A DNA stretch of 64,000 nt from Saxidomus purpurata (Eukaryota; Mollusca; Bivalvia; Venerida; Veneridae). Each line of letters opens with the position of its first letter. The first letter of the stretch is position 1. The stretch lies in contig JAFMSR010000015.1 in assembly GCA_022818135.1 (NCBI GenBank), forward strand, positions 23,839,206 through 23,903,205, written 5' to 3'. The notes under the pieces are model-generated. The model made no database searches, was not told the origin of the DNA, and saw only the letters and a program-made list of their open reading frames with translations. Positions 46,191-58,889 of the stretch are shown here, one piece after another. Made by a program: the position numbers and the translations under genes.

Positions 46191-47611
46191 CAGATACGAT
46201 ACTGATAAACATGGCATGTGTATCTTACTTAAACTTCAAATAAAAAAAACCAATACAAATTCTCATGCGTAGCTCTCTATATACATTAATAAACATTTCT
46301 GCAGGGAATCACCCATTTGCATGAAAGGTATTTGTTCACGCCATGTTTTAGATACATTTAAATCTATTCTTTATACATTGACACAATATATGAAATGTAC
46401 TCGGCCTCTAACACCTGTATCATCAGTATTTGTTCATAAAGCTCAAATTGTATTCAGCGATTGATACCTGGCTATTGAGGTATTGTACACCCCTATTTCT
46501 AGCGGTGATTTAATAATAGAATCTTCTGCACAAATATGTTCAACTCAAAACGGGTATTAGGCTCTGGTTATGAAAATATAATATCACAGGATAATTTGAA
46601 CAATAGAATAACCGTCGCGTGCATGTAAAAAGTCTTGATGGTCGTTTTTCCCGTGCAGTGCTAAATTTGTAGATGGCGTCAAATCGATGGTATTTAATCA
46701 TAGAGTTAAGTAAAGATATAAATGAGGTATAGTAAGATTGTGACTGCACTTTTATACTTTTATGTTCTATATAATATGTCATAGCTCACGAGTCAAAATC
46801 CTACTATAATACCGTCGCCGACAAAAATATAACTTTAATGGCCATGGATTCATTTAACAATTCCCTAAACATGTCGAAACTCTGACCTAAGTAGCGGTTT
46901 CCACACTTACGACACATTTTATTACGTTATCAGTAATTCTAATATGCCTACGGTATATTTCTATAGTCAATTCGAGTGCATTAATATGATTAAAGCACTC
47001 GGAAAAGTAGGCGGAGTTTCGGACATGGAAGTAGCTCCTTCCGACTTTTCTAATTTACTCCCGCGCAAAAATAAAATATAGAAATGAAAATAATATCAGT
47101 ATAAATACATCAGTCGCATGAAAAAGATTTGTTTAAGAATCTAAATATTATTTTTGATTGCGTCAAGTAAGCCTTAGAATACCCTCACCTTGTTTTCCTT
47201 AAAAAGGCCAAGAAATTCAGGATTAACAGTCATGCAATGTTTTGATTCCGGGAGACAAAATATGAATGAAAACGTTTACGTCATACACTGACGTCATTAC
47301 TCCACGTTAAAACGTTGTACAGTTCAAATTAACGGTACGCATTTAAATCGATTGGCTGCTTTTGTTAGGTTCTGAATCTGAACTCTTCTGCATAATGTCA
47401 GTCAGGTATTTCTTTTTATATTTGATGTATTAGATGATTAAACTAAAATAAGTTTGTATAATATAGTTATGTTTGATATCTTGAATGGTTGCCCGAATAG
47501 GGGAGTGAATTCCAACAGCTACTATTTATGCTGTTTTTCACATTACCGCCGAACTGAAAAAAGGTTCGTAGTAGTTACGATAGTTTTTAAAAAAATCGGC
47601 TTCTAAGAATC
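46191..47611. other. Transposon interior, nothing coding recognised
   Basis: AT-rich; an 80-codon minus frame (46540-46782) lacks motifs. Confidence 0.4.
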
Positions 47612-47781
47612 GAAATAATCTATGTATTGGAGTGCTTTATCGAAATTGAAGCATTTCCCGTCGGTAATGTGCCTGCGTAATAATTCACTCGGGCTTCGCC
47701 CTCGTGAATTATTCCGCCAGGCACATCACCTCCGGGGAATGCTTCAATTTCGATAAAGCACTCCAAGCCATAGATTATTTC
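47612..47781. repeat. Long palindrome, ~83-bp arms
   Basis: The arms 47612-47694 and 47699-47781 are near-perfect inverses (GAAATAATCTATG...ATAGATTATTTC, with GAGTGCTTTATCGAAATTGA inside) around GGGC-TTC-GCCC. It is probably a foldback/MITE element inserted in the larger transposon. Confidence 0.85.
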
Positions 47782-48255
47782 TTAAATATTGATTGACAGC
47801 ATACGTCGCTCTGATTGGAGCGGCGTAATAAAGCATTGTGCTTTCTTTGAAGATGTGATCAGCTGTCGCCGAAATGAACTCTGACTGTTACATTTTGACT
47901 TGTGCTGAATTCACGCCCCTCTAATCAATTTCGTTAGCGGTTGTATCTGGTAATTTTAGGCGCAAGTAAGAGATGATTACGTCTCAGAAAACCCAGTTGG
48001 CCTTATTAGTAACATTTTGTATGTGAGTGCTCCAAATCAGGTTATCAGTAAAAGTTAGGCCTAAGTATTTCGCAGAGGTTACATGTTCGTGTAGACTAAA
48101 GATTAAGGTGATGGTTTAGGTACTGATTACTGACTCTGAGTGTATAGCATTTCGATGGATTTAATTGCATAAGCCATAGCAAGTGTATCTGAATGACATC
48201 TTGGAGAGCTTGACAGGCTGCATTCTCATGTATATTATGGTAGAATCCACAGACA

Positions 48256-48945
48256 TCAGATATACAGAAGGAATAAGACTGGGCCCAGGACAGAACCTTG
48301 GGGCATCCCAGAGACCACACCGGCCGAGTCTGAAGACAGCATTTTGAGTACAGCGTGAAAGAAATGAATGTATCCATTTGTAAGTCCTTGTATATCGTAG
48401 TAATTAGGCTTATGTATAAGTCTACGATGTGGGACCTTATCAAATGCTTTTGCAAAGTACTTGATAATGACGTCTGTTTCTCTGTGACCTTTATTGTAAG
48501 CCGTGTCTAGGTTGAAGGATAGATCGTGTACAAACTGGACAAACCTGTGCTGTGAGTCAACAATGATATTATTTGCCTCAGCATGTTTCATTATGTTGCT
48601 AACAATTATATGCTCCATTAATTTGCAACAAATGCATGTTAGTAAAACCGGGCGGTAATTCGCAGGGTCATATTTTTCACCTTTATAAACATTGACGAGG
48701 CGCCAGTCATCAGGCACGGTACCAGTAAGTACGGATTTGCTGAAGATACAGGCCAGTATAGGGCTGATCTCCTTGCGGCACTCACTTAATACTCGAGCAC
48801 TAATGCTGTCAGGACCGGTTGCTTTATGTGTGTTGAGCTTACCAAGTAGCTTTTCAACGCCAACATGTGTGTCGGCCATTATAGGGAATGGGCTTGAACC
48901 TTTGTCCGGTATGGCGCCGTCTGGTTCTGCAGTGAACACATACAT
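48256..48945 (-). CDS. LINE reverse transcriptase fragment (open part)
   Basis: The 229-codon open part of the LINE above, covering RT motifs 1 to B. It ends in-frame directly after the motif B region, where the deletion of motif C begins. It would not be functional: motif A lacks one catalytic Asp and motif C is gone. The start at 48945 is simply the first ATG; VFTAEPDG upstream of the RT shows that the real protein began earlier. Confidence 0.65.
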   Translation of the reverse strand: MYVFTAEPDGAIPDKGSSPFPIMADTHVGVEKLLGKLNTHKATGPDSISARVLSECRKEISPILACIFSKSVLTGTVPDDWRLVNVYKGEKYDPANYRPVLLTCICCKLMEHIIVSNIMKHAEANNIIVDSQHRFVQFVHDLSFNLDTAYNKGHRETDVIIKYFAKAFDKVPHRRLIHKPNYYDIQGLTNGYIHFFHAVLKMLSSDSAGVVSGMPQGSVLGPVLFLLYI

Positions 48946-48960
48946 AACGGGACATACCCT

Positions 48961-49429
48961 ATAACTGATACCAAACTAAATAACCTCCAATACATAAATA
49001 ATATAATCTTTAGAATCATTATAACGTAATTCAAAAGTTTCAGCTATGCATTCCCACTCAATATCGATAAAATCAGCGGTTTAGAATATACTGCAGTACC
49101 GTAAACCATTCAATAATCTATGTAAAGTTGTTACTGTACAATTAATGGGTGGATGCGATTTATTACAAAATAATTGAATACATAATCTTTTTTTCGAGAA
49201 TATAATCGGCCAGATGTAGGGAGTGTCCCTTTAAACTGGTTGTTGAGGATATTATCCTTAGTTTTGGTTTCGGACCTAAGGATGCAGTTGTCTCTAAGAG
49301 ATGCTATCTTAGAGGAGTCATTCTTCTGACTTTTGATAAATGACCGAAACTTCTTATTTGCGATCTAGATTGGGCCGGGTCATTATGGTCTGTCTGGTCA
49401 AAATACCTGAGAGATACCGCCAATAGGAA
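48961..49429. other. No gene recognised
   Basis: A transition zone before the macrosatellite; 49200-49430 may be a diverged flank of it. Confidence 0.4.
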
Positions 49430-49689
49430 TCTCTTTAAAATGACCCTTCTGCACCTTGAGAAGTTAATGGCCTGAAAGTCCTCTTAATGACCATACAGTC
49501 ATATAAGATGCTTTTGTTCAAAATAATTGGTCTAAAATGTCCTTATAAGAGCATTCAATGGCATTTATACTTTTGTTACTCTGGGTATATCTCAGTTAAG
49601 GACCAGCTACCAAGAAACTAAATTTGTACCTAACTTAGGAAGCCTGCTTGGGATAGCCAACATGAAGACAGACTTACCATCATGCAAGT

Positions 49690-50785
49690 TCAGAGGGAAC
49701 AGTAAACAATAGCTGTCAGTAGGACAGCGCGCTCGACTTTTTAGTGCTTGCCAATAAAACAAAACTTTGACAGTTAAAGGCAAAACAAGGATCTGTATAA
49801 ACAAGGGCCACAAGTAGCAAGATATTAAGTCAAGAGTTATCAAACTTAAATGTTTGATATCCTTGAATACTACAGCAAAGTTGTAGATTAATACTTCAAG
49901 TGGTTAATGATATATATGCATGACAGTGCCAGTTGCACACAAGTCTAAGTACAGATCAAGAAACATTTTCACAGAGTTATCTTCTCTTGCTTACAGATAG
50001 GTCTCATGATGGTACATAAGTACTCCAACTTTCAAAGTAATATCTCAAATGGTTAAGTCAACAAGTGGACAAGAATGAAAATTTTAACTGAGTTTCTAAG
50101 TCAAAAAGGGCCATAATTAAATAAAATCCTTGACAGAATTACCTTCTCCTGCCCATGTTTTGGGATCATGATGGTTTACAAGAATTCAAATTAATATCTC
50201 AAACAGTTTAGTCAAAAAGTGGACAGGTACGAAAAACTTAACCAAGATTCTAAGTCGATAAAGGGCCTTAATTTTTAAAACAAATCCCTGACAGAGTTAC
50301 CTTCTCTTGCCTACAGATGGGGGTAATGATGTAAACAAGCATTCAAAGTTTCAAAGCTATCTTAAAGGGTTAAGGCAATAAGTGGATTTTAACCATTTTC
50401 AATGTAAAAAAGGGGCATAATTCTGTCAAAAACCTTGACAGAGTTATGTACTCTTGTCTGTTGATGTAGGTCATGATGGTAAACAAGTATGGTTAGTTTC
50501 AAAGCAATACCTCCAATGGTTTTAAAATAAAGTGAGGTGGTACGAAAAACTTAACCAAGCTTAATACACTTTCTAAGTAAAAAAAGGGCCAAAATTCTAT
50601 CAAAAACCTTGACAGAGTTATGTACTCTTGTCTGTAGATGGAGGTTATGATGGTAAACAGGTATGGTAAGTTTCAAAGCCATACTTCTAATACTTTTGAA
50701 ATAAAGTGGAGTGGTACGAAAAACTTAACCAAGGTGTGACACAAACGCCGACGCCGGGGCGAGTAGGATAGCTCCCCTTTTCTTC
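49690..50785 (+). repeat. Tandem-core repeat family I inserted in macrosatellite unit 1
   Basis: It starts ATAGCTGTCAGTAGGACAGC and has five to six diverged ~150-bp units (CTTGACAGAGTTATGTACTC, GATGGTAAACAAGTATGG, AAAACTTAACCAAG). It ends with ACAAACGCCGACGCCGGGGC and GAGTAGGATAGCTCC, so ATAGCTGTC and GATAGCTCC form loose inverted ends. Confidence 0.65.
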
Positions 50786-50893
50786 GAAAAAAAAAAAAAA
50801 AATATCAAACAGGGAATGCCACGTACCAAAAACGCAGCCTCCCCAAAACGAGCCCCACAGCACCCAGAAGTGCACACCACCAACACACACACA

Positions 50894-50941
<48 letters not shown>

Positions 50942-51182
50942 CACACAATCATGTACACACACACACATACACTACCAACACACACAAAAACAAAAATAAT
51001 ATCAAACAGGGAATGCCACATACCAAAAACGCAGCCTCCCCAAAACGAGCCCCATAGCACCCAGAAGTGCCACACACACACACACACAACACACACACAC
51101 ACACACACACACAGACACACACACAGACACACACAAGACACACACACAGACACACACACACACACACAGACACACACACACA

Positions 51183-51273
<91 letters not shown>

Positions 51274-51384
51274 CCAACACACACTAGCATACAAAGCAAA
51301 CACACGAGGACAAAACGAACAATTAACAGTGGGGCACCGCCTTGGAACGGTCAGTGGCAAAAACACAAGTCGAGCTAAAAAACA
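50786..51384. repeat. (CA)n and (CACG)n microsatellite with duplicated flank
   Basis: ATATCAAACAGGGAATGCCA through GCACCCAGAAGTGC occurs twice (50803 and 51000), each followed by CA-rich repeat; (GCAC)n lies at 50892-50930 and pure (CA)n at 51185-51270. Frames of up to 220 codons on both strands (HT and CV dipeptides) are microsatellite artefacts. Confidence 0.9.
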
Positions 51385-51499
51385 GCAAAAGCAACGATTG
51401 AGATACGAACCTACAAATACATTTGACATTTCAACCAAAAAAAAAGTGAATAGACCAAGACGTTTGTACAAGGACTGACCTTAATACCATCAAATAATT

Positions 51500-52608
51500 T
51501 ATCCCCCCGCCGAAGGCGAAGGGGATATTAGAAATGCCCTTCGTCCGTCCGTGCGTCCGTCCCAATTTTGTCCGGAGCATAACTCCAAAAGTACTTGAGG
51601 GATTTTCTTCAAACTTCATACACTGACAGAGCACATTGGGAGGAAGTGCAGTGTGCAAGAACAATAACTCTACTTTGCCTACTTTTAGAGTTATTCCCCT
51701 TTATCAGATTTACTCTAAAAGTTTTGTCCGGAGCATAACTCCAAAAGTACTTGAGGGATTTACTTCAAACTTAATACACTGACATAGCACATTGGTAGGA
51801 AGTGCAGTGTGCAAGAACAATAACTCTACCTTGCCTACTTTTAGAGTTATTCCCCTTTATCAGATTTACTTGTCCGAAGCATAACTCCAAAAGTACTTGA
51901 GGGATTTTCTTCAAACTTAATACACTGACAGCACATTGGTAGGAAGCGCAGTGTGCAAGAACAATAACTCTACCTTGCCTACTTTTAGAGTTATTCCCCT
52001 TTATCAGATTTACTTGTCCGAAGCATAACTCCAAAAGTACTTGAGGGATTTTCTTCAAACTTAATACACTGACATAGCACATTGGTAGGAAGTGCAGTGT
52101 GCAAGAACAATAACTCTACCTTGCCTACTTTTAGAGTTATTCCCCTTTATCAGATTTACTTGTCCGAAGCATAACTCCAAAAGTACTTGAGGGATTTTCT
52201 TCAAACTTAATACACTGACATAGCACATTGGTAGGAAGTGAAGTGTGCAACAACAACAACTCTACCTTGCCTACTTTTAGAGTTATTCCCCTTTATCAGA
52301 TTTACTTTAAAAGTTTTGTCCAGACCATAACTCCAAAAGTACTTGAGGGATTTTCTTCGAACTTAATACAGTGACATAGCACATTGGTAGGAAGTGCAGT
52401 GTGTAAGAACAATAACTCTACCTTGCCTATTTTTAGAGTTATTCCCCTTTATTCTTTTTCCACTTACTTGAAAACTGTACTCAGCATGACCATAACTATA
52501 CGGCTTTTTAAGGATTTCCTCTCACCAAGTAAAATGTACGAAAGTACAACCTTCAGGTAACTTTTTCCTGGCGGGGGGATTAACCATGTGTAACATGGCT
52601 CTTGTTTT
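51500..52608 (+). mobile_element. Family G element, copy 1 (six tandem units)
   Basis: The ends are ATCCCCCCGCC and GGCGGGGGGAT (inverse), then TAACCATGTGTAACATGGCTCTTGTT. A TATCCCC...GGGGATA hairpin and a GTCCGTCCGTGCGTCCGTCC tract follow the start. Six ~150-bp units begin TTGTCCGGAGCATAACTCCA. It is inserted in macrosatellite H between ATCAAATAATTT and TTTGTTTACACATT. Confidence 0.8.
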
Positions 52609-52852
52609 TTTTTGTTTACACATTCTATATGATGCTAACCACTAGCTACCTTTCACTTAGGCACTCAACTTGTGCTTAACCCCGAAAGCTTGCTAGTTTC
52701 AGATTTTATCACACTCACAAAAATGCAAAACGAAATTTAAACAGTATTGCTTGTCAAAGATGATGATGAATACTTTTCTACGATAAGTTACCAAAGACCA
52801 ATTAAGGCTCATGTACACAAAAGTTAAAACTAGTTACATAGTTCACTTTTAT

Positions 52853-54497
52853 TTATCCCCCCGCCGAAGGCGAAGGGGATATTAGAAATGCCCTTCGTCC
52901 GTCCGTCCGTCCGTGCGTCCGTCCCAATTTTGTCCGGAGCATAACTCCAAAAGTACTTGAGCACTTTTCTTCAAACTTCATACACTGACAGAGCACATTG
53001 GGAGGAAGTGCAGTGTGTAAGAACAATAACTCTACCTTGCCTACTTTTAGAGTTATTCCCCTTTTATCAGATTTACTTGAAAAACTTTGTCCGGAGCATA
53101 ACTCCAAAAGTACTTGAGGGATTTTCTTCAAACTTAATACACTGACATAGCACATTGGTAGGAAGTGCAGTGTGCAAGAACAATAACTCTACCTTGCCTA
53201 CTTTTAAAGTTATTCCCCTTTATCAGATTTACTCTAAAAGTTTTGTCCGGAGCATAACTCCAAAAGTACTTGAGGGATTTACTTCAAACTTAATACACTG
53301 ACATAGCACATTGGTAGGAAGTGCAGTGTGCAAGAACAATAACTCTACCTTGCCTACTTTTAGAGTTATTCCCCTTTATCAGATTTACTTGTCCGAAGCA
53401 TAACTCCAAAAGTACTTGAGGGATTTTCTTCAAACTTAATACACTGACATAGCACATTGGTAGGAAGTGCAGTGTGCAAGAACAATAACTCTACCTTGCC
53501 TACTTTTAGAGTAATTTCCCTTTATCAGATTTACTTTAAAAGTTTTGTCTAGAGCATAACTCCAAAAGTACTTGAGGGATTTACTTCAAACTTAATACAC
53601 TGACATAGAACATTGGTAGGAAGTGCAGTGTGCAAGAACAATAACTCTACCTTGCCTACTTTTAGAGTTATTCCCCTTTATCAGATTTACTTGTCCGAAG
53701 CATAACTCCAAAAGTACTTGAGGGATTTTCTTCAAACTTAATACACTGACATAGCACATTGGTAGGAAGTGCAGTGTGCAAGAACAATAACTCTACCTTG
53801 CCTATTTTTAGAGTTATTCCCCTTTATCAGATTTACTTGTCCTGAGCATAACTCCAAAAGTACTTGAGGATTTTCTTCAAACTTAATACACTGACATAGC
53901 ACATTAATAGGAAGTGCAGTGTGTAAGAACAATAACTCTACGTTGCCTACTTTTAGAGTTATTCCCCTTTATCAGATTTACTTTAAAAGTTTTGTCCAGA
54001 GCATAACTCCAAAAGTACTTGAGGGATTTTCTTCAAACTTAATACACTGACATAGCACATTGGTAGGAAGTGCAGTGTGTAAGAACAATAACTCTACGTT
54101 GCCTACTTTTAGAGTTATTCCCCTTTATCAGATTTACTTTAAAAGTTTTGTCCAGAGCATAACTCCAAAGTACTTGAGGGATTTTCTTCAAACTTAATAC
54201 ACTGACATAGCACATTGGTAGGAAGTGCAGTGTGCAAGAACAATAACTCTACCTTGTCTACTTTTAGTCAAATAGAAAAATATCATACCTATACTGATAA
54301 TGAACATTAATATAATTTTGCAAACCTTCTCTTCATTGCCTTATTCTTTTTCCACTTACTTGAAAACTGTACTCAGCATGACCATAACTATACGGCTTTT
54401 TAAGGATTTCCTCTCACCAAGTAAAATGTACGAAAGTACAACCTTCAGGTAACTTTTTCCTGGCGGGGGGATTAACCATGTGTAACATGGCTCTTGT
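52853..54497 (+). mobile_element. Family G element, copy 2 (nine tandem units)
   Basis: Same ends and tract as copy 1, with units at about 52930, 53087, 53243, 53393, 53545, 53692, 53840, 53993 and 54148. It is inserted in the same macrosatellite unit between TACATAGTTCACTTTT and AAAAATGATTAGCC. Frames of up to 103 codons repeat with the units and are not genes. Confidence 0.8.
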
Positions 54498-57400
54498 TAA
54501 AAATGATTAGCCTAAACATCCTTAAAATACAAGATATTTGTCAATAAGTACTTGCCTTATAAGTTTTTGTAAAAAATGATTGGTCTATATGTTTATGACA
54601 CATTTTTTGTTTTCTGACCAGTCCATAAAATTAAACCAATGCATTATAAGTCTTTGTCAATGATGAATGGCCTGGTCTGTCCTTCAAATAAACCTACTAG
54701 CTAACATTTAGATGCTTTGTCAATAACGAGCGGCCTGAATACTAGTATTTCCTAAAATGATTGTATAAGCCTATCAAATGTTTTTGTCAAAGATGAGTGA
54801 CCTTAACAGTCTTTAAATATACCTTCAAACTAAATTTGTGCCTAACCTAGGAAGCCTGCCTCGCATAGCCAACTTGAAGACAGACTTACCATCATGCACA
54901 TTCAGAGGAAGTAATCAGGAGAAGACAGTAAAAAAACAGCAAAAGCAAGGATTGAGATACAAACCTACAAATACATTTTACATTTCATCCAAAAAAAAAG
55001 TGAAAAGATCAAAACGTTTGTACAAGGACTGACTTTAATACCATCAAATAATTTTTGTTTACACATTCTATAATATGCTAACCACTAGCTACCTTTCTCT
55101 AAGGCACTTAACTTGTGCTTAACCCTGAAAGCTTGCTAGTTTCAGATTCTATCACACTTTCACAAAAATGCAAAACGAAATTTAAACAGTATTGCTTGTC
55201 AAAGATGATGATGAATACTTTTCTACGATAAGTAACCAAAGACCAATTAAGGCTCATGTACACAAAAGCTAAAACTAGTTACATAGTTCACTTTTGTTAA
55301 AAATGATTGGCCTAAACATCCTTAAAATACAAGATATTTGTCAATAAGTACTTGCCTTATAATTTTTTGTAAAAAATGATTGGTCAGAACATTCCTTAAA
55401 ATGGAATTACTACTCCATCACAAAATTAAACTAATACATTATAAGTCTTTGTCAAAAATGAATGGTCTGGTCAATCCTTCAAATAAACCTACTAGCTAAC
55501 ATTTAGATGCTTTGTCAATAACGAGCGGCCTGAATATTTCTTAAAATGATTGTATAAGCCTATCAAATGTTTTTGTCAAAGATGAGTGACCTTAACAGTC
55601 TTTAAATATACCTTCTGCACCTTGAGAAAGTTTTTGTGAAAAATGATTGGCTTAAAAGTATCCTTACAAGGGTATTCATATCGCATTTATGCGTTTGTTA
55701 CTGAAACTACTAAACTATGTTGGTATATGACTATTATGTATAATCTCAACCACTTGCTTTCTCTTTTACATACTGGACCATTTATATACTGGAAAGTCTG
55801 CTGGGTATATCTCAGTTTAAGACCAGATACCGAGAAACTAAATTTGTGCGTAACCTAGGAAGCCTGCTTGGCATAGCCAACTTGGAGACAGACTTATCAT
55901 CATGCACATTCAGAGAGAGTATTCAGGAGAAGACAGTTAAAAAACAGCAAAAGCAAGGATTGAGATACAAACCTACAAACACATTTTACATTCCAACCAA
56001 AAAAAAGTGAAAAGACCTGAACGTTTGTACAAGGACTGACCTTAATACCATCAACTAATTTTTGTGTACACATTCTATAATATGCTAACCACTAGCTACC
56101 TTTCTCTAAGGCACTCAACTTGTGCTTAACCCCGAAAGCTTGCTAGTTTCAGATTCTATCACACTTTCACAAAAATGCAAAACGAAATTTAAACAGTATT
56201 GCTTGTCAAAGATTATGATGAATACTTTTCTACGATAAGTAACCAAAGACCAATTAAGGCTCATGTACACAAAAGCTAAAACTAGTTACATAGTTCACTT
56301 TTGTTAAAAATGATTGGCCTAAACATCCTTAAAATACAAGATATTTATCAATAAGTACTTGCCTTATAATTTTTGTAAAAAATGATTGGTCAGAACAGTC
56401 CTTAAAATGGAATTACTACTCTATCACAAAATTAAACTAATACATTATAAGTCTTTGCCAAAAATGAATGGTCTGGTCAATCCTTCAAATAAACCTACAA
56501 GCTAACATTTAGATGTTTTGTCAATAACGAGTGGCCTGAATATTTCTTAAAATGATTGTAAAAGCCTATTTAATGTTTTTTGTCAAAGATGAGCGACCTT
56601 AACAGTCTTTAAAATATACCTTCTGCACCTTGAGAAGTTTTTGTCAAAAATGATTGCCTTAAAGTATCCTTACAAGGGTATTCATATCGCATTTATGCGT
56701 TTGTTACTGAAACTACTAAACTATGTTGGTATATGGCTATTATATATAATCTCAACCACTTGCTTTCTCTTTTACATACTGGACCATTTATATACTGGAA
56801 AGTCTGCTGGGTATATCTCAGTTTAAGACCAGATACCGAGAAACTAAATTTGTGCCTAACCTAGGAAGCCTGCTTGGCATAGCCAACTTGGAGATAGACT
56901 TAGCATCATGCACATTCAGAGGGAGTATTCAGGAGAAGACAGTAAAAAAAACAGCAAAAGGACCGATTTAGATACAAACCTACAAATACATTTGACATTT
57001 CAACCAAAAAAAAAGTGAAAAGACCGAAACGTTTGTACAAGGACTGACCTTAATACCATCAAATAATTTTTGTGTACACATTCTACATGATGTTGACCAC
57101 TAGCTACCTTTCTCTAAGGCACTCAACTTGTGCTTAACCCTGAAAGCTTGCTAGTTTCAGATTCTATCACACTTTCACAAAAATGCAAAACGAAACTTAA
57201 ACAGTATTGCTTGTAAGAGATGATGATGAATACTTTTCTACGATAAGTAACCAAAGACCAATTAAGGCTCATGTACACAAAAGCTAAAACTAGTTACATA
57301 GTTCGCTTTTGTTAAAAATAATTGGCCTAAACATCCTTAAAATACAAATTATTCTGTCAAAAAGTACTTGCCTTATAAGTTTTTATAAAAATGATTGGTC

Positions 57401-58889
57401 AGAACAGTCCTTAAAATGGAATTACTACTCTATGAAACATTTTTTGTTTTCTGACCAGTCCATAAAATTAAACTAATACATTATAAGTCTTTGTCAAAAA
57501 TCAATGGCCTGGTCAGTCCTTCATATAAACCTACTAGCTAACATTTAGATGCTTTGTCAGTAATGAGCGGCCTGAATATTTCTTAAAATGATTGTATAAG
57601 CCTATCAAATGTTTTTGTCAAAGATGAGTGACCTTAACAGTCTTTCAAATGTACCTTCTGCACCTTGAGAAGTTTTTGTCAAAAATGATTGGCCTAAATT
57701 ATCCTTACAAGGGTATTCATATCGCATTTATGCGTTTGTTACTGAAACTACTAAACTATGTTGGTATATAACTATTATATATAATCTCAACCACTTGCTT
57801 TCTCTTTTACATACTGGACCGTTAATATACTGGAAAGTATGCTGGGTATATCTCAGTTTAAGACCAGATACCGAGAAACTAAATTTGTGCGTAACCTAGG
57901 AAGCCTGCTTGGCATAGCCAACTTGAGGACAGACTTACCATCATGCACATTCAGAGGGAGTATTCAAGAGAAGACAGTAAAAAAACAGCAAAAGCAAGGA
58001 TTGAGATACAAACATACAAAAACATTTGACATTTCATCCAAAAAAAAGTGAAAACACCAAAACGTTTGTACAAGGACTGACCTTAATACCATCAAATATT
58101 GTTTGTGTACACATTCTACATGATGTTGACCACTAGCTACCTTTCTCTAAGGCACTCAACTTGTGCTTAACCCTGAAAGCTTGCTAGTTTCAGATTCTAT
58201 CACACTTTCACAAAAATGCAAAACAAAACTTAAACAGTATTGCTTGTCAAAGATGATGATGAATACTTTTCTACGATAAGTAACCAAAGACCAATTAAGG
58301 CTCATGTACACAAAAGCTAAAACTAGTTACATCGTTCGCTTTTGTTAAAAATGATTGGCCTAAACATCCTTAAAATACAAATTATTCTGTCAAAAAATTC
58401 TTGCCTTATAAGTTTTTATAAAAAATGATTGGTCAGAACAGTCCTTAAAATGGAATTACTACTCTTTGAAACATTTTTTGTTTTCTGACCAGTCCATAAA
58501 ATTAAACTAATACATTATAAGTCTTTGTCAAAAATCAATGGCCTGGTCAGTCCTTCATATAAACCTACAAGCTAACATTTAGATGCTTTGTCAGTAATGA
58601 GCGGCCTGAATATTTCTTAAAATGATTGTATAAGCCTATCAAATGTTTTTGTCAAAGATGAGTGACCTTAACAGTCTTTCAAATGTACCTTCTGCACCTT
58701 GAGAAGTTTTTGTCAAAAATGATTGGCCTAAATTATCCTTACAAGGGTATTCATATCGCATTTATGCGTTTGTTACTGAAACTACTAAACTATGTTGGTA
58801 TATGACTATTATATATAATCTCAACCACTTGCTTTCTCTTTTACATACTGGACCGTTAATATACTGGAAAGTATGCTGGGTATATCTCA

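Larger units (their letters stand above)
45248..47943. mobile_element. TA-flanked DNA transposon, 2.7 kb, 25-bp TIRs
   Basis: It starts CAACCGCTAACGAAATTGAT plus TAGAG and ends with the exact inverse (47919-47943). TA lies outside both ends (45246-45247 and 47944-47945). Removing the element and one TA restores the LINE reading frame across the join (KITRYMTMIRPQ), which proves the insertion and the target duplication. TA duplications are typical of Tc1/mariner-type elements; I see no transposase, so it is non-autonomous. It carries a SINE, a 22-bp triple repeat and a long palindrome. Confidence 0.85.
44800..48960 (-). pseudogene. LINE (Jockey/CR1-like) fossil split by a DNA transposon
   Basis: The minus strand from 48945 encodes LGKLNTHKATGPDSISARVL, VPDDWRLVNV, YDPANYRPVLLTCICCKLME, VIIKYFAKAFDKVPHRRLI and VVSGMPQGSVLGPVLFLLYI. 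These are reverse transcriptase motifs 1, 2, A and B in order. In motif A the first catalytic Asp (usually .DF.KAFD) is Tyr. After LLYI the frame jumps to SDVCGFYHN...LMQLNPSKCYTLRV, so motif C (ADD) is deleted. SAKYLGLTFTDNL follows. Beyond the insertion at 45248-47943 it resumes MIRPQLEFAASIWSPYTATD and VEKVQRTAARW, then RDHSSLVVFYKTHNDLV to ~44810. The element is 5' truncated and inactive. Confidence 0.75.

Noticed and set aside
50725..51478. Frames of up to 220 codons of HT or CV dipeptides
   Set aside because: They are translations of a CA microsatellite in all frames.
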